Positions 7,387 to 12,691 of a stretch of 12,691 nt of DNA are shown one piece after another. Within the stretch, counting starts at the first letter, position 1. Each line of letters opens with the position of its first letter. Under the pieces are notes generated by a model that searched no databases, had not been told where the DNA came from, and was given only the letters and a program-made list of their open reading frames with translations. Source of the stretch: Candidatus Sodaliphilus fimicaballi (GTDB lineage Bacteria > Bacteroidota > Bacteroidia > Bacteroidales > Muribaculaceae); assembly GCA_018065165.1 (NCBI GenBank), contig JAGHTV010000142.1:1-12691 (forward strand). The letters run 5' to 3'. Both the position numbers and the translations under genes were made by a program.

Positions 7387-7394
7387 CAAAGGTA
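7387..7394 (-). promoter_or_regulatory. -7 box of the alpha/beta hydrolase promoter
   Basis: The complement of 7387-7394 reads TACCTTTG, an exact TAnnTTTG match, about 30 nt upstream of the hydrolase ATG at 7357. The nearest upstream TTG (complement of 7418-7420) is 23 nt away, longer than usual, so the -33 element is weak or absent. Confidence 0.6.
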
Positions 7395-7444
7395 ATATAA
7401 ATTGCTGAATATGGATACAAGTGAGCGACGGTTTTAATGGCATA

Positions 7445-7458
7445 TGTGTAAATACACA
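7445..7458. promoter_or_regulatory. Palindrome between the hydrolase and rpsO promoters
   Basis: TGTGTA-AA-TACACA is a perfect 6-bp-arm inverted repeat between the two divergent promoters, about 30 nt upstream of the rpsO -33 box. Its symmetry and position suit a dimeric DNA-binding protein, but nothing else identifies a regulator and AT-rich palindromes of this size can arise by chance. Confidence 0.3.
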
Positions 7459-7488
7459 ATATATCATAAAGATTTTCAGGTTGATGTG

Positions 7489-7519
7489 TTGTGTGAATGA
7501 AAAGTTTTTAGTAACTTTG
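7489..7519 (+). promoter_or_regulatory. rpsO promoter
   Basis: TTG at 7489-7491 and the -7 box TAACTTTG at 7512-7519 are separated by 20 nt, a good Bacteroidetes promoter. The predicted start is near 7526, giving a leader of about 30 nt. The sequence TTGC-ACC-GCAA at 7517-7527 is the dyad shared with the typA and tRNA-Arg promoters. Confidence 0.8.
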
Positions 7520-7556
7520 CACCGCAATTTTGCGAAATATTATAAAATTTAAAGTA

Positions 7557-7832
7557 ATGTACTTAGATTCAGAGAAAAAGAAAGAGATCTTTGGAACTTA
7601 CGGCGCGAGCAATACTGATACTGGTTCTCCCGAGGCCCAGATTGCATTATTCTCTTACCGTATCCAACACTTGACCGAGCACTTGAAGGTCAACAAGAAG
7701 GATCATACAACTCAACGTTCACTTAAGATGCTCGTAGGTAAGCGTCGTCGTCTGCTTGATTATCTCATGCGCAAGGACATCAACCGCTACCGTGCTCTTA
7801 TCGCTAAGAAGGAACTTGGTATCCGCAAGTAA
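7557..7832 (+). CDS. rpsO: 30S ribosomal protein S15
   Basis: Encodes 91 residues, the normal size of S15, a primary 16S rRNA-binding protein of the small-subunit platform. It carries the family's landmarks: GASNTDTGSPEAQIALFSYRI near residues 16-36, LTEHLKVNKKDH, and the highly basic LVGKRRRLLDYL segment, ending in ELGIRK. I chose ATG 7557 (MYLDSEKKKEIF) because homologues start there; an upstream ATG at 7530 lies almost at the predicted transcription start and adds residues not found in the family. The gene stands alone with its own promoter and terminator. S15 often represses its own translation; the leader is too short to identify such a site. Confidence 0.98.
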   Translation: MYLDSEKKKEIFGTYGASNTDTGSPEAQIALFSYRIQHLTEHLKVNKKDHTTQRSLKMLVGKRRRLLDYLMRKDINRYRALIAKKELGIRK

Positions 7833-7858
7833 TCCCGACAAGCAAGAACGGAAACGTA

Positions 7859-7893
7859 AAAAGCGTTGCAACTCGATGAGTTGCGACGCTTTT
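7859..7893. terminator. Bidirectional terminator between rpsO and the lptD operon
   Basis: The arms AAAAGCGTTGCAACTC (7859-7874) and GAGTTGCGACGCTTTT (7878-7893) pair over 16 bp with one G-T wobble and a 3-nt loop. On the + strand it ends in TTTTCTTTTTAT and terminates rpsO. On the - strand it ends in CTTTTTACG and can terminate the convergent lptD operon, whose last gene ends at 7954. Confidence 0.92.
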
Positions 7894-7953
7894 CTTTTTA
7901 TATAATGCTCCTATTGTTTATGGATTGATTCCAAAGAATATAGGAAGAATTAA

Positions 7954-8571
7954 TCAGAATTGAAACGGGAAAATTGTTACGTGATTGTCACGTGATAGCT
8001 GGCCGGGATTGGTGCCGGGAGCGCCTTCGGGTACTTCGAGACCTTGCTTGGCATAGTGCTGCTGCCAGTAAGCAGTGATGTTGCCCGCAGCATCGTGAAA
8101 CGACATGGGTATAGTATTGAATACCGGTTCTCCCGCATTATTTACATAGCTTTTTTGCACCAACTCGCTACAATAGATGGAGCTGTCGTCGGGCATATAG
8201 TTGAAGTCATAGGGCAACCCAACATATGATAATGCCTTGCGAACCGAGCGTAGAGCATCTAGGTCGTCTACCCTACCAATAATCACATTTTCAATGCCAT
8301 TGGCACACAAGAAAGAATCGACGGGAGTAAGACAAACGCCACCATTGGGCACAGCCTCGAGAGCATACAACAGACCATCATTGCCGCCTATGCGGTGCAT
8401 GATAGCCACATGATCGATGGGAAGGGACTCTATGCCTTGTGTAACCTGGGTAATTGCATTGCCCTGTGGAGCAATAACAAATGCCAAATCGCCCTCACTT
8501 ACAGTGAAGCGTTGAGCAAAGACGGCGTGTGCAATAATCGTTGCTGATAAAAGGACAAAAATGCGTCTCAT
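7954..8571 (-). CDS. Exported YiiX/C92-like permuted NlpC/P60 cysteine hydrolase
   Basis: A 205-residue protein with an N-terminal signal peptide (MRRIFVLLSATIIAHAVFAQ). The mature part matches circularly permuted papain-like enzymes of the YaeF/YiiX (C92) group. There is an EGDLAFVI strand at 26-33, His54 in IDHVAI, Glu72 in ALEAVP, and the late nucleophile Cys134 in the typical YDFNYMPDDSSIYCSELV stretch. Such enzymes are thought to cleave or form amide or ester bonds; the substrate here is unknown and could be in peptidoglycan or lipid. I chose ATG 8571 because it gives the signal peptide; longer starts would run into lptD. It begins 4 nt after the lptD stop codon, so it is almost certainly co-transcribed with lptD and acts in the periplasm or at the envelope. 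Confidence 0.87.
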   Translation of the reverse strand: MRRIFVLLSATIIAHAVFAQRFTVSEGDLAFVIAPQGNAITQVTQGIESLPIDHVAIMHRIGGNDGLLYALEAVPNGGVCLTPVDSFLCANGIENVIIGRVDDLDALRSVRKALSYVGLPYDFNYMPDDSSIYCSELVQKSYVNNAGEPVFNTIPMSFHDAAGNITAYWQQHYAKQGLEVPEGAPGTNPGQLSRDNHVTIFPFQF

Positions 8572-8575
8572 AGCA

Positions 8576-10534
8576 TTAGAACCATGTGACACCATTGCTG
8601 TAGCTTGAGTGCTTGTCGTACTTGACATCTTGCAGGATAGAAGACTTAACAGCAATGTGGAAGTTATAACTCTTGTATGGTCCCACAGGAACAAAGCTAG
8701 CACTCATAACGAAGCAGTGCATCTGGCGTGAGATAGAGCAGTTCATGTAGGCAAGCTTGCGACGCTCAACATCGAAGCTGGCCGAGAATGACATGCTCCA
8801 ATTCTTGGTAGGAGAAATATTGCCATTCATACTAAGCGAGTGTGTCAACTTGCCATTATACTCCATTTTCTTGTAATTGAAGTCGCCATAGCCATAGTTA
8901 ACCGAGTAGTTGAAACTCAAGTTCCATGGGCATTCCCACTTGGCATATCCGTCGTCGTCGAGCTGAACATCGGTGCGAGTTTCATTACTACTGCTTGAAT
9001 TATCATCGTCGGTTGACGACGAATCGTTACGTTTGCGGGCAGTATCAGATTTTTTTGTTTCAGAGTCCTTGTTCTTACGCTTGAATGTAGCATTATTAAT
9101 CGTATAAGAGAACGATGTGCCAGTGCTTGACAAGCGACCCCATCCTCCACCATGGAACAGACGCAGCTTGTTGATACGCACAGGATTGCCATACTCATTG
9201 AGGCCATATTTGTAAACATCCCATGTAGCACTCAAGTTGAGGTTGAATCCCTTAGTGAGACGCAACAATATGCTGGTGTTAAGGTTACTCCACTTGAGCG
9301 AATCGGCTGCCATGTTGTAAGACTGGTTGAGCTGGAAGTTTTCAATGATAGATACCTTCTTGAATCCTGTACTATCCTGGTCGCTCTTAACCTTGGCCTC
9401 GATGTTGTTGGCAATAGAAAAACTGAGCGTTCCGCTCTTGCCCGATGGACCTCCGCCATACATGCCATGTTGGAAATAGCTATACTTTTTGCGTTGTATC
9501 ATACCTTTCTGGTCGGGGTAGTCGTATGATCCATAATATCCCCAGAACGGCGACCCAAAGTCGGGTGCTGCCGAGAACGAGATGTTGGGCGTCATCACAT
9601 GGCGAACCATCTGCAACTTGTCGCCCAGAAACTTGAGAGGCTTGAAGAAACCATATATCTTGGTACTGAGCGAGACGCCAAAGTTGAAGTCGAACACATT
9701 GTAGAAGTTGTAAGTTGTGTCGCACACCTCGCGGCTGGCATTGGGATCCCACTGACGGCGTATCTTGCTGGTGTACATGCGGTCGTTCATCGTCAAGTTG
9801 GGGGTGATGTTGAAATACTTGAACAGGTTGAATGTCGCCGAAACAGGCACACTATGACTCATACCATTACGCCAGTCCTTTACAAGACTCTTGTGCAAGA
9901 ATTCGTTTTGCTTTGCTGTAAGCGAGTTTTGGAAACGGCCAGAGTATGACAGCTTGATTTTCTCATACCAACGCTCCTCGCCCACTACGCGCTTACGCTT
10001 GAATGGAGCGGTTTGCGACATCGTAATGGTGATGTTGGGGAACGAAACGCTAAGTGTAGAGTCGGCCGTACGTTGAGAGATGTTGGCCGATGTTGACAAT
10101 GACCACTTTGTGCCAGGGAACTTGTATGACAAGTTAACTGAACTACTCTTGGTGTTCTCGGTAAACGAGTTAGTATAGTAAGTGTCGAGGTTGTTGCGTG
10201 AATAGCCACTTGTTGCAAAGTTGACACTTGCCGAGAATGTCATGTTGGGATTGGCCTTGGCATTTTGCGTGTGGTTCCACAACACCTGGAAGTTGTGCAT
10301 CTTGCCATAGTCGGCATCACCCTTCTCGCCTGTCACGGTAGTCAAGTAGTTGACACTGAAGCTACCGCTGAACTTGTAACGCTTGGCATAGTTTGACTGG
10401 GCGGCAACACCCCATGAGCCATAAGAGTAAATCTCGCCTGTGAGTGCAAGGTCCATGTGCCTGTTGAGAGCAAGGTAGTATCCGCCGTTGCGCAGATAAA
10501 ATCCGCGGTTGTAATCTTCACCAAATGTGGGCAT
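8576..10534 (-). CDS. lptD: LPS-assembly protein LptD, barrel part (frameshifted gene)
   Basis: This 652-residue frame is the C-terminal two thirds of a Bacteroidetes-type LptD, the outer-membrane beta-barrel that inserts lipopolysaccharide into the outer leaflet. It opens with MPTFGEDYNRGFYLRNGGYY, which in homologues lies in mid-protein directly after a PFTxKYSSG segment; that segment is in the other frame (10342-11292). The rest shows alternating aromatic and polar strands, and the protein ends in Trp-Phe, a typical C-terminal barrel signal. A charged low-complexity insert rich in Lys, Ser and Asp lies at about 8945-9085 and is probably a flexible loop. Joined, the protein would be about 905 residues. 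The Met at 10534 is not the natural start. It is followed 4 nt later by the C92-like hydrolase. Confidence 0.92.
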   Translation of the reverse strand: MPTFGEDYNRGFYLRNGGYYLALNRHMDLALTGEIYSYGSWGVAAQSNYAKRYKFSGSFSVNYLTTVTGEKGDADYGKMHNFQVLWNHTQNAKANPNMTFSASVNFATSGYSRNNLDTYYTNSFTENTKSSSVNLSYKFPGTKWSLSTSANISQRTADSTLSVSFPNITITMSQTAPFKRKRVVGEERWYEKIKLSYSGRFQNSLTAKQNEFLHKSLVKDWRNGMSHSVPVSATFNLFKYFNITPNLTMNDRMYTSKIRRQWDPNASREVCDTTYNFYNVFDFNFGVSLSTKIYGFFKPLKFLGDKLQMVRHVMTPNISFSAAPDFGSPFWGYYGSYDYPDQKGMIQRKKYSYFQHGMYGGGPSGKSGTLSFSIANNIEAKVKSDQDSTGFKKVSIIENFQLNQSYNMAADSLKWSNLNTSILLRLTKGFNLNLSATWDVYKYGLNEYGNPVRINKLRLFHGGGWGRLSSTGTSFSYTINNATFKRKNKDSETKKSDTARKRNDSSSTDDDNSSSSNETRTDVQLDDDGYAKWECPWNLSFNYSVNYGYGDFNYKKMEYNGKLTHSLSMNGNISPTKNWSMSFSASFDVERRKLAYMNCSISRQMHCFVMSASFVPVGPYKSYNFHIAVKSSILQDVKYDKHSSYSNGVTWF

Positions 10535-11292
10535 GAGGATACACTTGAGTATTTCTCGGTAAACGGGAAGTAGCCAAATGGGACAGCGATGGGCAATGGC
10601 AGGTCCTCAAGCACCATGTATACAGGACCTGTAACCACATTCTTCTTAGGCTTAACCTTACCCTTGGTAAGCTGGAAGTAGAAGTGAGGATGATCGTGGT
10701 TGTCGCAAGTAGTATAGCGACCATCCTTCATGTAGAACTGGTCATCTTCCATCTTCTTGGCAACGCCACCTGTGAGGAATCCTTCGCCTTGCTCGGTGAG
10801 CACATCGAGGATGTAACCACGCTTGGTCTTGAAGTTGTAACTCATCTCGCGTGACTCATAGTCGCCACTGGCATCCTTGAATACGGGCTTATCTTTCAAG
10901 TCACCCACGCTGTCGAGTACACCCACCGCATGAACCAGACTGCTGTCCATGTTCATAGATATTTGCGATGCACTCAAGTCTATGTCGCCATAGAGCACTT
11001 TGCTGCCACCAAACATGAAGGCATTATTCTTGCCATAAAGCACAATCGAGTCCTTGGCTGTGAAGTTGACCACATTCTCCAGGTCAACTTTAGACTTCAC
11101 AAAGCGAACGAAGGGCTTTGAGGCTATTGTGTCGTCATCGATAGTATCGGCTAAAATAGAATCCTGACTCTCAACTCTAGCAACGCCATGCTGTGTGACA
11201 TGACTCTGAGCCATGACTGTAGTGCCTGAAACCGCGTTAAGCAGCACCACGCACACAAGCATCAATACTATGTAAAGCCTATTAATGTTCAC
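10342..11292 (-). CDS. lptD: LPS-assembly protein LptD, N-terminal part (frameshifted gene)
   Basis: Begins with GTG at 11292; an in-frame TGA lies three codons upstream, and the next Met (residue 11) would cut into the signal peptide, so GTG is the best start. Residues 1-30 form a signal peptide ending in MAQS. Residues about 55-250 are the periplasmic OstA/LptA-like domain that receives LPS, with repeated short strands such as DSIVLYGKNNAFMFGGSKVLYGD, a YTTCDNHDHPHFYF motif, and the LPIAVPFGYFPFTEKYSS segment that leads into the barrel. Homology ends at about 10543. The last roughly 65 residues, to the stop at 10342, are an out-of-frame reading of the barrel sequence. One missing base at about 10542 (GGT read as GT before ATC) would join this to the barrel frame. 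A good promoter precedes it at 11332-11363. Confidence 0.9.
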   Translation of the reverse strand: MNINRLYIVLMLVCVVLLNAVSGTTVMAQSHVTQHGVARVESQDSILADTIDDDTIASKPFVRFVKSKVDLENVVNFTAKDSIVLYGKNNAFMFGGSKVLYGDIDLSASQISMNMDSSLVHAVGVLDSVGDLKDKPVFKDASGDYESREMSYNFKTKRGYILDVLTEQGEGFLTGGVAKKMEDDQFYMKDGRYTTCDNHDHPHFYFQLTKGKVKPKKNVVTGPVYMVLEDLPLPIAVPFGYFPFTEKYSSVSSCPHLVKITTADFICATADTTLLSTGTWTLHSQARFTLMAHGVLPPSQTMPSVTSSAVASVSTT

Positions 11293-11331
11293 TTTTGTTC
11301 AGGGTAAACCCTAAATATGCAAATTAACATA

Positions 11332-11363
11332 CAAAGTTACTGCAAACTCAAGTGAAGTGCAAA
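11332..11363 (-). promoter_or_regulatory. lptD promoter
   Basis: On the - strand TTTG (complement of 11360-11363) and the -7 box TAACTTTG (complement of 11332-11339) are exactly 20 nt apart, the best consensus match in the window. The predicted start is near 11325, about 33 nt before the GTG start codon. It drives lptD and the C92-like hydrolase. Confidence 0.82.
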
Positions 11364-11365
11364 TT

Positions 11366-11398
11366 TATAGGCACCTAAAAGAAGTTTAGATGCCTATA
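11366..11398 (-). terminator. Hairpin downstream of the HD-domain gene
   Basis: The arms TATAGGCACCTAAA (11366-11379) and TTTAGATGCCTATA (11385-11398) pair over 14 positions with one mismatch around a 5-nt loop. It lies 43 nt beyond the stop codon of the HD-domain gene and immediately upstream of the lptD -33 box. On the - strand it is followed by AAATTTG, a poor T-tail. The T-rich side faces the + strand, where no gene is seen. It is a probable, not certain, terminator. Confidence 0.55.
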
Positions 11399-11440
11399 TT
11401 TATTGTTTTTTGAGCAATGGAAACAATTATAAAATATATT

Positions 11441-12007
11441 TTAACTGTACTCGCTTATTTCACCAAACATTTGAGCCATTTCGTTAAAGCGTTGCAGCGA
11501 TTCGTCGCCAAAACGTGCCATCGACAGTCGCACACGTTCCATAGGTTTGGGAGCCTCACCCAGATGGGTCTTGCTGAAGAACTTATCGGCATAGCACACA
11601 ATCTTCTCCTCAACGCTCACAGGGAGCAAATCGCGGTGTGGCAATGGCAGGTTTTGCGTTTCAATATCGTTGAGCGACAGTCCTGCTCCAGTGTGACGCT
11701 CACACACTAAGGCATGACGATACAGCCCCATATCGTCGAGCATCTTGCGGCCGAGTGTTCCGTGCTTGATATAAGGCTCGGTTCCGTGACAGTGAATGCC
11801 ATCGGCGTCGGTCTTTACAATACCTATGTCGTGTAGCATTGCCGCTTCATACACAAAGTCGGCATCTACGGGAACGCCCTGTGCTATCAGGCGTTCACAT
11901 ATCTGGGCCGCAAGTTCGGCTACTTGACGACTGTGAACCATAAGCACATCATAAAGAGGGGTAGCCGGGTCGTAATATCGCTCAATAATACTATTGTAAT
12001 CAATCAT
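11441..12007 (-). CDS. HD-domain metal-dependent phosphohydrolase
   Basis: A 188-residue, single-domain HD protein. The metal ligands can be read in order: His25 (MVHSRQV), His59-Asp60 in AAMLHDIGIVKTD, His82 (IKHGTLG), His105 (ERHTGAG) and Asp141 in KIVCYADKFFSKT. This is the HDIG-like pattern found in small phosphohydrolases of the HD superfamily, which act on nucleotides or other phosphate esters. The substrate is unknown. It lies 54 nt downstream of ilvE on the same strand, with a terminator-like hairpin between them and no clear TAnnTTTG promoter of its own, so it may depend on read-through from ilvE. Confidence 0.9.
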   Translation of the reverse strand: MIDYNSIIERYYDPATPLYDVLMVHSRQVAELAAQICERLIAQGVPVDADFVYEAAMLHDIGIVKTDADGIHCHGTEPYIKHGTLGRKMLDDMGLYRHALVCERHTGAGLSLNDIETQNLPLPHRDLLPVSVEEKIVCYADKFFSKTHLGEAPKPMERVRLSMARFGDESLQRFNEMAQMFGEISEYS

Positions 12008-12021
12008 CGTGTCTAAAACAA

Positions 12022-12044
12022 GGGATGCTGCAAAGCAACATCCC
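12022..12044 (-). terminator. Terminator or attenuator between ilvE and the HD-domain gene
   Basis: On the - strand GGGATGTTGC and GCAGCATCCC pair over 10 bp with one G-T wobble around a TTT loop, followed by TTGTTTTAG. It sits 17 nt after the ilvE stop codon and only 14 nt before the HD-domain start codon, so it could end ilvE transcription or limit read-through into the HD-domain gene. Confidence 0.8.
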
Positions 12045-12061
12045 CTCTTTATCGTGTCATT

Positions 12062-12691
12062 TTATAAATCTTCTATATTACCCAGATTGGTTATCCAGCC
12101 ATATTCATCGGGATAATCGCCGCACTGTATTGCACGCAAGCGATTGTACATTGCGGTGGTTACAGGTCCGGCCTTGCCATCGGTGGGGAAATAGTATGAC
12201 TTGTTGTTTGATGCATCATAAATCTCATCGATGGGAGCTGTAACTGCAGCAGTACCACACTCAGCAGCCTCGGTACACTCGGCAAGTTCCTCTACAGGAA
12301 TGGGACGACACTCAACCTTATAGCCAAGATCCTTGGCGAGCTGTTGCAAGCAATTATTAGTAATTGATGGCAGGATTGAGTTGCTCTTGGGTGTGATGTA
12401 GGTATCGCCCTTGATTGCATAGAAGTTAGCAGGACCACACTCATCAAGATACTTGTGCTCGGTGGGGTCAACAAACAATGCTGCAGCGTAACCGGCAGCC
12501 TTAGCACGAGCAGTTGCACGCATACCAGCAGCGTAGTTGCCACCAACCTTCCAGCAACCTGTACCCTGAGCAGCAGCACGATCATACTCGCGATAGATTG
12601 CTACCTTACATCGCTCCAGTCCGTGCTTGGAATAAGGACCTACTGGCATAGCAAAGATGCCAAACATATATACGTCGGCTGGATTAACACC
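12062..12691 (-). CDS. ilvE: Branched-chain amino acid aminotransferase (C-terminal part, partial)
   Basis: The last 209 residues of a class-IV PLP-dependent aminotransferase; the N-terminal part, roughly 130 residues, lies beyond the right edge. The frame is open from 12691. The PLP-binding lysine is in CWKVGGNYAAG (residue 48 of the visible part, about 12548-12550). The conserved KYLDECGPANFYAIKGDTYITP and NSILPSITN segments follow, and the protein ends in GWITNLGNIEDL. This is the long-type BCAT common in Bacteroidales, which makes the last step of leucine, isoleucine and valine synthesis and the first step of their breakdown in the cytoplasm. A hairpin terminator follows at 12022-12044. 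Confidence 0.95.
   Translation of the reverse strand, partial: GVNPADVYMFGIFAMPVGPYSKHGLERCKVAIYREYDRAAAQGTGCWKVGGNYAAGMRATARAKAAGYAAALFVDPTEHKYLDECGPANFYAIKGDTYITPKSNSILPSITNNCLQQLAKDLGYKVECRPIPVEELAECTEAAECGTAAVTAPIDEIYDASNNKSYYFPTDGKAGPVTTAMYNRLRAIQCGDYPDEYGWITNLGNIEDL

Noticed and set aside
8572-8703. A longer start for the C92-like hydrolase, overlapping lptD
   Set aside because: The extension overlaps the conserved end of LptD out of frame and would bury a clear signal peptide that begins at 8571.
9152-9529. A 125-residue + strand open frame opposite lptD
   Set aside because: It is a mirror of the LptD barrel sequence, with no promoter or family resemblance.
1-12691. A mobile element, prophage, defence island or biosynthetic cluster
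   Set aside because: No transposase, integrase, terminal repeats, phage genes or restriction, toxin or antitoxin families are visible, and the tRNA-Arg gene has no neighbouring integrase or duplicated 3' end.

Overview
The window looks like chromosomal DNA of a Bacteroidales bacterium, family not certain; a Muribaculaceae- or Prevotella-like gut lineage would fit. Supporting signs are promoters of the Bacteroidetes type (-7 TAnnTTTG with a TTG/TTTG box about 20 nt upstream), A-rich start regions without clear Shine-Dalgarno sequences, a BspA-like leucine-rich-repeat surface protein, a DUF4919-type secreted protein, a Bacteroidetes-style LptD, and a tRNA without an encoded CCA. The gene content is mostly housekeeping. 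No CRISPR array, phage, insertion sequence or toxin/defence cassette is visible, and I did not find a convincing new multi-gene system.

Layout, left to right. (1) 3-83: the 3' end of an unidentified gene. (2) 204-3205, + strand: a small polytopic membrane protein, a DUF4919-like exported protein split by a frameshift near 876, and a BspA-like LRR_5 protein, closed by a strong hairpin terminator at 3229-3270. (3) 3305-5280, + strand: typA/bipA with its own promoter and terminator. (4) 5288-5359, - strand: tRNA-Arg(CCG). Its promoter is interleaved with the promoter of the divergent ung gene. (5) 5428-6557, + strand: ung and a free-methionine-(R)-sulfoxide reductase (GAF fold), 2 nt apart, both repair functions. 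(6) 6566-7357, - strand: an alpha/beta hydrolase ending 8 nt from the reductase gene, divergent from rpsO. (7) 7489-7893, + strand: rpsO (ribosomal protein S15) and its terminator. (8) 11363-7954, - strand: lptD, interrupted by a one-base frameshift near 10542, followed 4 nt later by a secreted permuted NlpC/P60-like hydrolase. (9) 12691-11441, - strand: the 3' part of ilvE, a terminator hairpin, then an HD-domain phosphohydrolase.

Most interesting points. The promoters of the three translation-related genes here (typA, rpsO, tRNA-Arg) share a short dyad, TTGC-N3/4-GCAA, fused to the 3' end of the -7 box; the three other recognisable promoters (ung, hydrolase, lptD) lack it. The tRNA-Arg and ung promoters overlap almost completely and face each other. 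Two genes (DUF4919 and the normally important lptD) each carry an apparent single-base deletion, which points either to assembly or sequencing error or to real inactivation.
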